A stretch of DNA of 64,000 nucleotides from contig NC_020126.1 of NCBI RefSeq assembly GCF_000331735.1, positions 8,745,501 to 8,809,500 on the forward strand, in the 5' to 3' direction. The notes beneath the pieces were generated by a model. It searched no databases and was not told the DNA's origin. It saw nothing but the letters and a program-made list of their open reading frames with translations. Position 1 is the stretch's first letter. Every line of letters starts with the position of its first letter. The position numbers and the translations under genes are program-made. Shown here piece after piece: positions 18,122 to 26,632 of the stretch. This stretch comes from Myxococcus stipitatus DSM 14675 (GTDB lineage Bacteria > Myxococcota > Myxococcia > Myxococcales > Myxococcaceae).

Positions 18122-18435
18122 GGGCCCTCCGGGCTGGAGCGCGACGAGTCGCTCTCCGTGGACTGGAGCCGGGAGATGCGCCGCGCCAGCGCCACCCCCA
18201 GCGCCGTCGAGCTCACCGACACGACGATGCCCGTGAGCACCAGCGCGTGGGGAATCGGGTCCGGCGCACCCGACGGGACTCGCCGCGCCAGGGCCACGAG
18301 GACCAGCAACACACCCGAGCCCATGATGTTCGACGCCAGGATGCGCTTCACCACGTGCCGGTGCGCGAAGAGGCCCACCAGCCCCACGCTGAACATCGCC
18401 ATGCCGGACAGCGCATAGAGCACCCAGGAGCTCAC
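18118..18435 (-). CDS. mrpC: Mrp antiporter subunit C (NuoK-like)
   Basis: 105 aa, three transmembrane helices as in NuoK/MnhC: VLYALSGMAMFSVGLVGLF, then the RHVVKRILASNIMGSGVLLV helix and IPHALVLTGIVVSVSSTALG, whose DPIPHALVLTGIVV is a family signature. The GTG start at 18435 overlaps the preceding TGA by four bases. A short Ser/Glu-rich cytoplasmic tail follows. It works between MrpB and MrpD in the membrane arm. Confidence 0.88.
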   Translation of the reverse strand: MSSWVLYALSGMAMFSVGLVGLFAHRHVVKRILASNIMGSGVLLVLVALARRVPSGAPDPIPHALVLTGIVVSVSSTALGVALARRISRLQSTESDSSRSSPEGP

Positions 18436-19364
18436 GGTGTCCCCTCGCGCTCCACCTTGGGTGGACGAACCCCGGGGAAGAACATCAGCAGGACCAGGGT
18501 GATGGTGACGGTCAGCGCCAGCTCCACCACGAAGATGAGGGTCCCCGCCAGATGAGGTGGGAACTCCAGCAGCCGCCCTCCGCGGAAGAGGGGCGCCACG
18601 GCCACGGCCACGAACAACAACGGGCCCATCAGCAGCGCCCAGCGCACCCTGCGCGACGACATTCGCGGGGTCCCCAGCCGCGTCGTGAGGATGGCCACCA
18701 CGCCGCCTCCCGCGAGGATGGCGCCCGCCTGGAACGCGCCCCCGGGGCCGTGCGCGCCCACCCACACGAGATACCCCGCCAGCAGCAGCACCGCGGGCGT
18801 CATCATCCGGAACAGCTCGCCCGTCAGCGGGTCGTCCTCGGTCTCCAGCGAGGGCCTCTCCGTGCGAGGGTTCACCGCTCGCGCGCCCAGCGCGGCCACC
18901 AGCAGCACCGCGATCTCCAGCAGCGTGTCGTAGCCACGGAAGTTCAAGAGCACCGCCGTGACGGGATGCTCCACGCCGCTGTCGGCCAGCCGCGCGGTGA
19001 CCTCGGGGCCCAGGCCCAGGCTGTCGGCGGGCAGCGCGAGCACGGCCCACCCCAGCACGCCCGTCAGCGCGGAGGCGGCCAGGATGTCCCAGACCCAGCG
19101 GGTGGCGCGGGTGTGGGCCTCGGGCGCGGTCTCCTCCGTCCAGCTCAGCGTGTGCATCAGGAGCGCGCCGGTGAGGCCCGTCCCCACGGCGGCCTCCACC
19201 AGCGCGATGTCGGGGGCCTCCAGTCGCGCCCACGCGAGCGCGGACATCAAGCCCATGGCGACGAAGAGCACCACGGCCTGGGACAGGGCCTCGGTGTGGA
19301 GCACCAGCCACGCCAGGAAGGGCAGGCTCAGCGCGAGCCCTCCATCGAGCAGCGCGTCCATCAT
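18432..19364 (-). CDS. mrpB: Fused MbhD/MrpA-C domain plus MrpB subunit
   Basis: 310 aa. The N-terminal part (about 1-80; LVLHTEALSQAVVLFVAMG, LEAPDIALVEAAVGTGL) matches the DUF4040/MbhD domain that normally sits at the end of MrpA. Middle helices (90-180; VTAVLLNFRGYDTLLEI, which is MbhE/MrpA-C-like) lead into the MrpB domain (about 200-305; GHGPGGAF-type loop written AHGPGGAFQAGAILAGG). The fusion explains why the large MrpA-like protein at 15213 lacks its tail. ATG at 19364 overlaps the previous stop by four bases. Confidence 0.87.
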   Translation of the reverse strand: MMDALLDGGLALSLPFLAWLVLHTEALSQAVVLFVAMGLMSALAWARLEAPDIALVEAAVGTGLTGALLMHTLSWTEETAPEAHTRATRWVWDILAASALTGVLGWAVLALPADSLGLGPEVTARLADSGVEHPVTAVLLNFRGYDTLLEIAVLLVAALGARAVNPRTERPSLETEDDPLTGELFRMMTPAVLLLAGYLVWVGAHGPGGAFQAGAILAGGGVVAILTTRLGTPRMSSRRVRWALLMGPLLFVAVAVAPLFRGGRLLEFPPHLAGTLIFVVELALTVTITLVLLMFFPGVRPPKVEREGTP

Positions 19365-19672
19365 GACTCGCGCGAGCCTCCCCAGGCCCCGACGCCTCGG
19401 CGGAGCGCCGCGCGCGCGATGAGCTGGCAGGTGAAGGCGCTGGAGATGAGGACGAAGAACCAGACGAGGAACAGCTTGAGCGCCGTCGCCCACGAGCCCG
19501 CCTCGAGCGCCAGGCCCACGACGACCAGCCCGAGCCCCAGGTTGTCGACCTTGGTGAGGGCGTGGAGTCGGCAGTAGACGTCCGGGAAGCGCAGCACGCC
19601 CACGGTGCCCGCCAGACAGAAGCCCGCGCCCGCGAGGAGGAAGAGCGCGGAGATGACATTCAAGAGCGTCAT
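19361..19672 (-). CDS. mrpG: Mrp antiporter subunit G
   Basis: 103 aa, three transmembrane helices. The signature GVLRFPDVYCRLHALTKVDN is diagnostic for MnhG/PhaG proteins. The C-terminal helix reads FLVWFFVLISSAFTCQLIARA. It overlaps both neighbours by four bases. Confidence 0.92.
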   Translation of the reverse strand: MTLLNVISALFLLAGAGFCLAGTVGVLRFPDVYCRLHALTKVDNLGLGLVVVGLALEAGSWATALKLFLVWFFVLISSAFTCQLIARAALRRGVGAWGGSRES

Positions 19673-19944
19673 CGCCGTGAATCCTCCGGAGGGTCGCCGA
19701 TGGCGAAGCGCACGAAGGCCACCACGGTGACGGGGGCCAGCAGCGCGAAGATGAGGGCCACGTCTCGCAGCGCGCCCCGGTCTCCATCCGCCGCGAGCAG
19801 GACGAGGACTCCCACGCCCGTGGTGCCGAACAACTGCGCCACGATGAAGCGGTCCGTCAGGGTGGGGCCGCGGATGACTCGCACCAGCCCCGCGAGGAGC
19901 GTGAGGAACAGGAAGAACGCCACGCCCGTGCGCAGCTCATGCAT
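19669..19944 (-). CDS. mrpF: Mrp antiporter subunit F
   Basis: 91 aa from the ATG at 19944. It has three helices with the MnhF signature VRVIRGPTLTDRFIVAQLFG. I chose this ATG over upstream in-frame codons because it gives the usual family length and overlaps the mrpE stop by eight bases. It is part of the small-subunit block E-F-G. Confidence 0.9.
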   Translation of the reverse strand: MHELRTGVAFFLFLTLLAGLVRVIRGPTLTDRFIVAQLFGTTGVGVLVLLAADGDRGALRDVALIFALLAPVTVVAFVRFAIGDPPEDSRR

Positions 19945-20539
19945 GGGTGGCCTCCCGAGGAGGAGCGTCCAGGCCGAACAGCCGCGCCACCCGGCGCTCC
20001 AGGTCTTCCAGCTCGTGCTGGAGCACCTCGCCCCGGTCGACGAGTGAGTGCACCACCAGCACTTCCCCCAGGACATCCGCGTTCAGCGTGCCCGGCATCA
20101 AGCTGAGCGTGAGTCGGAACACGGTGCAGGGAGCCCCCGCCGGGAGGCGCAGCCGGTAGCGGATGAAGACGGGGGAGATGGGCAGGCCAGGCGCCAGCGC
20201 GCGCCGGGCCACGTCGAAGCCGCCTTGCACGGAGCCCACCAGGAAGAAGACGGCGAAGCGCGCGATGTCGAGGAGCCGCCAGGAGTACTTGCGCGGTGGG
20301 CTCAGCATGAAGCTGACCACCAGCACGACCGTCACCACGGGCACGCCGAAGGTGACGCTGCTCGGGTCGCCGTCACACAGGGCCCACCACGAGATGCACA
20401 TGAAGGCGACGCGCGCGAGCGCGCTCTTCCAGGCCACCCTGGGGAGCCAGGGCCCCTCCGCCCAGGGCCCCTTCCCACGCTTGAGCTTCCTGACCGCGTC
20501 CCGTGGCTGCACGAGCCAGGACCCTAGTGCCGCGTCCAC
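19937..20539 (-). CDS. mrpE: Mrp antiporter subunit E, first gene of the operon
   Basis: 200 aa from a GTG at 20539. Usual MnhE proteins are about 160 aa, so the Lys/Arg-rich first 35 residues may be an extension or the start may be later. Two N-terminal helices (ARVAFMCISWWALCDG; VPVVTVVLVVSFML) and the MnhE core (IARFAVFFLVGSVQGGFDVA; LTLSLMPGTLNADV) are clear. The latter LMPGT motif is typical. No strong ribosome site precedes the GTG. It opens an eight-gene coupled operon E-F-G-B-C-D plus two more large subunits. Confidence 0.85.
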   Translation of the reverse strand: MDAALGSWLVQPRDAVRKLKRGKGPWAEGPWLPRVAWKSALARVAFMCISWWALCDGDPSSVTFGVPVVTVVLVVSFMLSPPRKYSWRLLDIARFAVFFLVGSVQGGFDVARRALAPGLPISPVFIRYRLRLPAGAPCTVFRLTLSLMPGTLNADVLGEVLVVHSLVDRGEVLQHELEDLERRVARLFGLDAPPREATHA

Positions 20540-20785
20540 CGCACGCGCCGGGGACGTGTGGCCCGCACGTTCGTCATCCGACGCTTGAGGGCCTCAGTGG
20601 CGGACGGGCGACGGTTGGCCCCATGCCACGGCCCGAAGTGGCGCTCGCGAACGCGAAACCTCGGCGATGAGGACAGCCGGATGCCGTGCCCGGCAAGCAC
20701 GGCGCGAAGCTCGCACCCGCTCCGCACCTGGTGTCGGCGAGAGCCGCGCCCTTGCTCGCCCGGCTGCTGGCGACATCCCGACATA

Positions 20786-20814
20786 TTGACAACCAGGACA
20801 CCATTTGTCACTTT
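20786..20814 (+). promoter_or_regulatory. Dyad and possible -35 element before the tetR-led operon
   Basis: TGACAA (20787-20792) and TTGTCA (20805-20810) form an inverted repeat in a local AT-rich patch directly upstream of the TetR start at 20821. TTGACA at 20786-20791 also matches a sigma-70 -35 box, with a weak CACTTT 17 bases later. An operator overlapping the promoter of its own regulator would explain both. Confidence 0.45.
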
Positions 20815-20820
20815 GAACAC

Positions 20821-21387
20821 ATGCCGGTGACGATGACAGACGAAGAAGCGGCGGCCCGGCGCGCGCGTGTCCTCCTCGCCGCCCGGTGGTGTTTCCTCAA
20901 CTTCGGCTTCGCCAAGACAGCGTTCGAGGACATCGCCCGGCGCGCCAACCTCTCGCGCACGCTGCTCTACCGGGTCTTCAAGGACAAAGAGGACATCTAC
21001 CGAGCCGTCTTCGTGGACTGGCTGGTCTCCAGGCATCCCGCGGCGAGGAAGGCGGCCAAGGAGCCCGGCAGCCCTCTCGAGCGCTTGCTGGGGGTGTGCC
21101 GGCTGATGGTCCTCGAACCCTGGGCCGAAATGGTCGGGGCGCCCATGGGGCCCGAGTTCTTCGAGGCCTGCGAGCGAATCGACCCCGAGGCCGATGCGCT
21201 GCATCGCAAGGTCGCGCGGGAGTGCGTCGCCACCATCCTGGGCGATGAGGCGAGTGCCGAGGTCTTCCTCCTCGCGCTCGACGGGTTGCTCGCGGACCAG
21301 CCGCCGGTGGACGTGCTCGAGCGGCGGACGCAACTGCTCGCGGAGCGCTTCGCTCCCAAGTCATCGAAGAAAGGAACGCGGTCATGA
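20821..21387 (+). CDS. TetR-family regulator heading a redox/membrane operon
   Basis: 188 aa from ATG 20821; ATG 20833 is an equally open alternative. N-terminal HTH: VLLAARWCFLNFGFAKTAFE, then IARRANLSRTLLYRVFKDKE. The C-terminal ligand domain has no recognised specificity. The next gene starts 68 bases later, followed by two more in coupled order, so this regulator probably controls its own operon through the dyad just upstream. Confidence 0.88.
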   Translation: MPVTMTDEEAAARRARVLLAARWCFLNFGFAKTAFEDIARRANLSRTLLYRVFKDKEDIYRAVFVDWLVSRHPAARKAAKEPGSPLERLLGVCRLMVLEPWAEMVGAPMGPEFFEACERIDPEADALHRKVARECVATILGDEASAEVFLLALDGLLADQPPVDVLERRTQLLAERFAPKSSKKGTRS

Positions 21388-21454
21388 GCGCGGCGGGGAC
21401 AACAGCGCGGCCGATGCGCGTTCGATGTGGCCACACACACCTGGGAGGCGAACC

Positions 21455-22117
21455 ATGAAGGTCGTCATCTTCGGCGCGACAGGCATGGTCGGAGCGGGCG
21501 CCTTGCGCGAGGTGCTCGCATCCGACGACGTCGAGGCGGTGCTCAGCATCAGTCGACAGCCGTGCGGTGTCGAGCATCCCAAGCTGCGCGAAATCCTCCT
21601 CTCCGACCTCTTCGATGTCGCCGCCGTCGAAGGCCAGCTCAGCGGCTACGACGCGTGCATCTGGGCCATTGGCGTCAGCTCCGTCGGCCTCGACGAGGCG
21701 GCCTATGCCCTGGTGACCGAGGAGCTGACGCTCACGTGGGCACACACGCTCCTGCGGCTCAACCCGGGCATGGCCTTCTGCTACTGCTCCGCGGGGGGCG
21801 CGGGCGGCCCGGGAATGTGGGCTCGCGTGAGGCGCCGCGTCGAAGGCGCGCTGAAGGAGATGCCGTTCCGGCACGCGGGTGCTGTTCGCCCTGGCTTCAT
21901 CCGCCCAGGTCCCGGCATCCGGAGCAAGACGCGAGGCTACCAGTTCGGCATCACCCTGCTGAAGCCGCTGTTCTTGCTCGTGCCGCTGCTGGTCCGCGTC
22001 GTCCCCGGGCTGTTCACCACGTCGGAGCGCCTCGGCCGGGCGATGTTGCGTGTCGTCCAGGGACGGGCCGACCGGTTCATCCTCGAGTCCGCCGACATCA
22101 ACCGGGTCGGAGCATGA
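21455..22117 (+). CDS. NAD(P)-binding atypical SDR/epimerase-like protein
   Basis: 220 aa. It starts with a Rossmann fingerprint VVIFGATGMVGAGALREVL (GATGxxGxG). The core continues LSISRQP and YDACIWAIGVSSVG, as in small NAD(P)H-binding SDR proteins related to HTATIP2/NmrA. No YxxxK catalytic pair is obvious, so it may be a reductase of unusual type or a redox sensor. CTGGGAGG lies nine bases before the ATG. Its TGA overlaps the next ATG. Confidence 0.8.
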   Translation: MKVVIFGATGMVGAGALREVLASDDVEAVLSISRQPCGVEHPKLREILLSDLFDVAAVEGQLSGYDACIWAIGVSSVGLDEAAYALVTEELTLTWAHTLLRLNPGMAFCYCSAGGAGGPGMWARVRRRVEGALKEMPFRHAGAVRPGFIRPGPGIRSKTRGYQFGITLLKPLFLLVPLLVRVVPGLFTTSERLGRAMLRVVQGRADRFILESADINRVGA

Positions 22118-22821
22118 GCGCGATGACTCACTCTCCTCGCGGTGCGAAGCTCGGTGTCATCGCGGGCGTGCTCATCGTGCTCGCCTGCGCCTGGCACTTC
22201 GGTGTCTTCGAGCAGGTCGGCGAGCCGCGAGTCCTGGCGCACAAGCTCGTCGGGATGGGCGCGTGGGGTTGGCTCGCGTTCATCCTCGCCTACACGGTGT
22301 TGCAACCATTCGGTGTCCCCGGCTCCATCTTCCTGGTGGCGGCGCCGCTCATCTGGCCGTGGCAGACCGCGTTCGCGCTCTCGATGGCCGGCACGATGTC
22401 CGCGAGCATCGTCGGCTTCTCGTTCGCGCGCTTCATCGCGCGAGACTGGGTCTCCGCGCGCATCCCAGCGCGGCTGCGCAAGTACGACGCGGCACTCGAG
22501 CGCAGCGCCTTCCAGACCGTCGTCGTCCTGCGGCTCATCTTCTGGATGTCGCAGATGCTCCACTCCTTCCTCGGTGTCTCGAAGGTGCGGTTCTGGACGC
22601 ACTTCTGGGGCTCGCTCGTCGGCTATGTGCCGACGCTGTTCATCGTGAGCTACCTCGGCTCGGAGCTGTTCGACGCGTCGGGGAAGCTGCAGCCGGACGC
22701 GTGGCCGACCCTGGCTGGACTGCTCTTCACATCGCTCGTCATCGCCGCGCTCGCATGGGCCTGGGAACGCCGCCGTCTCGCGGGGGAGCCCCCACCGCCA
22801 CACCCTGGGAGCCCCTCATGA
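22114..22821 (+). CDS. TVP38/DedA-type (VTT domain) membrane protein
   Basis: 235 aa with about five membrane helices. The segment FILAYTVLQPFGVPGSIFLV followed by AAPLIWPWQTAFALSMAGTM and SASIVGFSFARFIARDWV matches the VTT/SNARE-assoc domain with its re-entrant loops and a G-F-x-x-x-R-F-x-A-R-D motif. The family acts in lipid scrambling and membrane homeostasis (family knowledge). It is coupled to both neighbours by ATGA overlaps. Confidence 0.85.
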   Translation: MSAMTHSPRGAKLGVIAGVLIVLACAWHFGVFEQVGEPRVLAHKLVGMGAWGWLAFILAYTVLQPFGVPGSIFLVAAPLIWPWQTAFALSMAGTMSASIVGFSFARFIARDWVSARIPARLRKYDAALERSAFQTVVVLRLIFWMSQMLHSFLGVSKVRFWTHFWGSLVGYVPTLFIVSYLGSELFDASGKLQPDAWPTLAGLLFTSLVIAALAWAWERRRLAGEPPPPHPGSPS

Positions 22822-23693
22822 CCCAAGACCTCCTGCACAAAGTCGTCCTCATCACCGGCGCGACGGACGGCATCGGGAAGGCCGCCGCCACCGAGCTCGC
22901 CCGGCGCGGCGCGACCTTGACGATTGTCGGCCGCAACAAGCAGAAGACCGAGCAGGTGCTCGCCGAGCTGAAGTCGACCAGCGGGAACCCCCACCTCGAC
23001 CTTCTTCTCTGCGACTTGTCGCGGATGGCCGACGTCCAGCGCGCCGCGGAGGAGTTCAAGGCCAGGCATGAGCGGCTGGATGTCCTGGTGAACAACGCGG
23101 GTGCCACCTTCAAGAAGCCGACGATGGGCCCCGACGGGTTCGAGCTGACGTTCGCGCTCAACCACCTCGCGTACTTCCAGCTCACGACGTCGCTGCTCGA
23201 CCTGTTGCGGAAGACACCCGGTGCGCGGGTCGTGTCGACCTCGAGCAGCATGCAGGCGCGCGGGCGGCTCGACCTCGCGAAGACTCCCACGTCCCTGGCC
23301 GGGTCGGGCCCAGGTGCCTATGCGACCTCGAAGCTCGCGAACGTCCTCTTCACCCAGGAGCTTCAGCGAAGACTGGAAGGGACAACGGCCATCGCCAACT
23401 GCTTCGAACCAGGCACGGTGCGGACGCAATTCGGTGGCTTCGGCTCCGACCAGGGGTTCTTGCTGAACCTCGTGTACACGCTCGCGAAGCCGTTCTCGAG
23501 CACGCCGGAGCAAGGCGCGGATTCCCTCATCTGGCTTGCCACCGCACCCGAGGCGGCCTCGCTCAAGGGCGAATACGTCTCGAAGCGCCGGGCGGTGCGC
23601 CCGCAGAAGCAGGCGCGGGATTCAAAGCTCGCGGCCTACCTGTGGACGTTGAGCGAACAACTCTGTGCCCGGGCGGTCGCGCGCACCGGGTGA
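22818..23693 (+). CDS. Short-chain dehydrogenase/reductase
   Basis: 291 aa. Classical SDR motifs: TGATDGIG (residues about 13-20, cofactor loop), NNAG (about 94-97), VSTSSS with the catalytic serine (about 136-141) and YATSK (Tyr and Lys catalytic, about 165-169). The form is close to retinol-dehydrogenase/WWOX-type SDRs (CFEPGTVRTQFGG). The substrate is likely a lipid-like alcohol or ketone. It is coupled to the VTT gene and ends the tetR operon. Confidence 0.9.
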   Translation: MTQDLLHKVVLITGATDGIGKAAATELARRGATLTIVGRNKQKTEQVLAELKSTSGNPHLDLLLCDLSRMADVQRAAEEFKARHERLDVLVNNAGATFKKPTMGPDGFELTFALNHLAYFQLTTSLLDLLRKTPGARVVSTSSSMQARGRLDLAKTPTSLAGSGPGAYATSKLANVLFTQELQRRLEGTTAIANCFEPGTVRTQFGGFGSDQGFLLNLVYTLAKPFSSTPEQGADSLIWLATAPEAASLKGEYVSKRRAVRPQKQARDSKLAAYLWTLSEQLCARAVARTG

Positions 23694-23729
23694 CCACCGC
23701 CGCACCCACGCGCCACTCCCACTCGGGCT

Positions 23730-26480
23730 TCAATCCTCGGGCGCGCCCTGGGCCCCCACGCGGATGACCTGGGTGGTGGAGGCACTCACGCCTCCGCCAT
23801 CCGTCGCCGTCAGCGTCACGGTGTAGGAGCCCGGCTGCAGATAGCGATGCTCCAGGTATGCGGCGTCCGACGTCGTGCCATCGCCCAGGTCCCACCGGAA
23901 GCGCTGAATCCATCCGCCCGGGTTCGTCGTCGTGCTCGTGGTCCCATCCAGGTACACGTCATGGGGCGCACGCTCCCCGGAGAAGGGACCTCCGGTGATG
24001 CGCGGCTCGGGCCCCACGCTCCCACCATCGGCCGCGGGCATCCGCAGCTCGCGCAGCGTCGACGCCCCCTGGTCCACCACCAGCATGTTTCCATTCGGCA
24101 GCGCCGCGATACCCGTGGGCAGGCTGAACGTGGCCTGCTCCGCCGTCCCATCTCGCGCCCCATGCGCGCCCGACCCCGCGTAGGTCCGGACCCGCCCTCC
24201 CACCAGCATCCGGATCCGCTCGTTCCCCGTGTCCGTCAACAACAGCCGGCCATCGACATGCACCGCGCCCGACATCGGCAGGAACTGCGCCGCGCCTCCT
24301 GCTCCATCCGCGAACCCGCCCGGCGCGCTCCCCGCCACCGTCGTCGTGGTGAAGCTCGCATCCATCGCCACCCTGCGGATGAGCCGGTTCCCCGTGTCCA
24401 CCACCCACAGCGCCCCATCCCCGAACGCCACCGCCGTGGGGCGATGCAGCCGCGCCTGGCTCGCCGGTCCGTTCGTGCTGCCCGAGCCCCGTGAGCCAAT
24501 CACCGTGCTCACCCGCGCCTGCGGCGTGATGCGCGCGAGCCGATGGTTGAACGTGTCCGTCACATACAAATCCGTCCCCGCGAAGACCAGGCTCGTGGGC
24601 GTCTGGAACCGCGCGGCCGGCCCCGTTCCATCCGCCCTCCCCTGCCGCCCCTCCCTCGAACCCGCGAACGTGCTCACCGTCCATCGCCCGTCCCGCGCAA
24701 TGCGCACGATGCGATGGTTCCCCGTGTCCGCCACGTACAGCGTCCCATCCGGCGCCACCGCGATGGACTGCGGCGAGCGCAGCGCCGTCGTCGCCCCCGG
24801 CCCCTCTCCCACCCCGGGTGTCCCCAAGCCCGCGATGGTCGTCACCGTGCGGGCCGCATCCGGCGCGATTCTCCGCACCGCATGATTCCCCGTGTCCGCC
24901 ACGAAGATGTTCCCCAGCCCATCCACGGCCACGCCCACCGGCCTGCGCAGGCGCGCCCGAGCCACCGGCCCATCCACGAACCCGTCTTGAAACGCGACCC
25001 CCGCCAGCGTGGAGACCCCCGCCGCCTGTCCCGTCCTGTCCACCGGCCGAGGCTCCTCCGCCCCAAACGTGTCCCCCGGCAACGTGGCCACCAGCCCCGC
25101 CTTGCGCAGCACGTTCTCGGTGATGCGCTGCACCCGCAGGTCCGCGAAGCGCGGATGCGAGAGCCCGTGCGACCAGGAGATGCCGCCGCTGGAGAAGACA
25201 AACGCCCCCGAGGGCGCGGTGAAGAGGCCCGCCGTGTGCCAGTTCGGCTCACCCTTGTTGCTGATGGCGGGTGAGCGCGACAGCGGAATGAACCCCGGCG
25301 GCGTCGCCCCGTTCGCCCACTCGCGGTCAATCTCATACCCCACCACGCCCAGGATGGAGTCTCCGCGCCGGAGCTGCGTCCCCTCGAAGGGCCACGCCTC
25401 TGGCGACTCCACGACGAAGGGCTGCGGGATGATTCCCCACGCATCGGACATCACGCCCGTGAGCCCATTCTCCGGCTCGCCCAGGAGCGCGTTGCGCCAG
25501 CGCACCGTGATGAGCGGCGTGCCCGCGAGCGGGTCTTCCCTTGGGGCCTCGTCCTTGTAACAGACCTGCCGCCGCCTCGACGCGCCCTCCAGGCGGATGA
25601 GCCAACAGCTCGTGTCGCTGCCCAGGAATGCCAGACTCACGCCCGACGCGAGCGCCCCCTCCACCGCCTCGCGCGCCGGACGAGACCAGTACTCGTCATG
25701 CCCCACCGAGAGGAACAGCTTCTGTCCTCGCAACAAGGACGGGTCCCGGTCCACGTCGACATTCGTCACGTAGGACAGTTCGTACCCCTTCGACTCCGCC
25801 CACATCACGAAGGAGTGCGCGGCGTAGAAGTACTCCCCCGCCCCATTGCCATCCAGGTACGGCCGGTCGAAGGAGACGACCTTCGCGTGGCCTCCCGACA
25901 ACCCGAGCGACGTCGCATACAGGCTCTCACCGCCCCACGCGTTGTACGCCTGGAACGTCGTCACGGGGAGCTGCACCACCCCCACGCCCTTGCGCTCATC
26001 CGCGCGCACCACGAAGAAGACATACGACTGCGGCCCGTCCTCCCTCCGGAGCTTGAGCAAGTACACCCCGCTCGGCCACGTCGCCTGGGTCCGCACGGTG
26101 AAGCTCACCGGCCAGCGGCACTCCACCAGCCCCGTCGTCCGGTCCGCCTCGGGCACAGGCTGCGGCCCCACCGTGACAGGGCCTCCCGCCGCCATCCGCC
26201 GAGAGCCCGTCCCTCCGTAGTAGCCCATGCGGAAGAGCTCCCACGTCACCGCGCGCACGCTGTCCGTCCGGACATGGATGCCCAGGGACTCGCCCCGCTG
26301 CACGCTGACCGCGGAGGCATATCCCTCCAGCTGCGCGCCCGTCGCGGGCTGGCTCAACCTCCACTCAGTGGTGCCAGGGAATGGCGCCTCACCGGCCACC
26401 GGAGCCATCGCCATCATTCCCCCCAGCATCAGGACCATCGCCAAGCCCATGCGCGCGCCCCCTCTCACGCGCGTTCTCAT
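23730..26480 (-). CDS. Secreted N,N-dimethylformamidase-beta-like protein with NHL propeller and PKD domain
   Basis: 916 aa from ATG 26480, chosen because a signal peptide (GLAMVLMLGGMMAMAPVAGEA) follows at once; the frame is open 41 codons upstream. Residues about 30-490 match the large domain seen in dimethylformamidase beta subunits (WELFRMGYYGGTGSRRM, VGHDEYWSRPAREAVEGAL). Six NHL-type blades follow (IFVADTGNHAVRRI, LYVADTGNHRIVRI, LYVTDTFNHRLARI, LWVVDTGNRLIRRV, LLLTDTGNERIRML, MLVVDQGASTLREL). A PKD domain closes the chain (FRWDLGDGTTSDA; GSYTVTLTATDGGG). It is an extracellular or periplasmic protein of unknown substrate. Confidence 0.8.
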   Translation of the reverse strand: MRTRVRGGARMGLAMVLMLGGMMAMAPVAGEAPFPGTTEWRLSQPATGAQLEGYASAVSVQRGESLGIHVRTDSVRAVTWELFRMGYYGGTGSRRMAAGGPVTVGPQPVPEADRTTGLVECRWPVSFTVRTQATWPSGVYLLKLRREDGPQSYVFFVVRADERKGVGVVQLPVTTFQAYNAWGGESLYATSLGLSGGHAKVVSFDRPYLDGNGAGEYFYAAHSFVMWAESKGYELSYVTNVDVDRDPSLLRGQKLFLSVGHDEYWSRPAREAVEGALASGVSLAFLGSDTSCWLIRLEGASRRRQVCYKDEAPREDPLAGTPLITVRWRNALLGEPENGLTGVMSDAWGIIPQPFVVESPEAWPFEGTQLRRGDSILGVVGYEIDREWANGATPPGFIPLSRSPAISNKGEPNWHTAGLFTAPSGAFVFSSGGISWSHGLSHPRFADLRVQRITENVLRKAGLVATLPGDTFGAEEPRPVDRTGQAAGVSTLAGVAFQDGFVDGPVARARLRRPVGVAVDGLGNIFVADTGNHAVRRIAPDAARTVTTIAGLGTPGVGEGPGATTALRSPQSIAVAPDGTLYVADTGNHRIVRIARDGRWTVSTFAGSREGRQGRADGTGPAARFQTPTSLVFAGTDLYVTDTFNHRLARITPQARVSTVIGSRGSGSTNGPASQARLHRPTAVAFGDGALWVVDTGNRLIRRVAMDASFTTTTVAGSAPGGFADGAGGAAQFLPMSGAVHVDGRLLLTDTGNERIRMLVGGRVRTYAGSGAHGARDGTAEQATFSLPTGIAALPNGNMLVVDQGASTLRELRMPAADGGSVGPEPRITGGPFSGERAPHDVYLDGTTSTTTNPGGWIQRFRWDLGDGTTSDAAYLEHRYLQPGSYTVTLTATDGGGVSASTTQVIRVGAQGAPED

Positions 26481-26632
26481 CGCCCGCCCAAACCCTCTCA
26501 ATGACGGAGACCGCCAAGTGGGCGGCCTCGAACAAAGCTCCGCCACTCTGTGCCAGGGCCGACGTGGGAAATGTCTGCCATGGCCCGTCCGCCACGGGCC
26601 CACGCAATCCCACCCGCGCTCTCCCGCACAGG

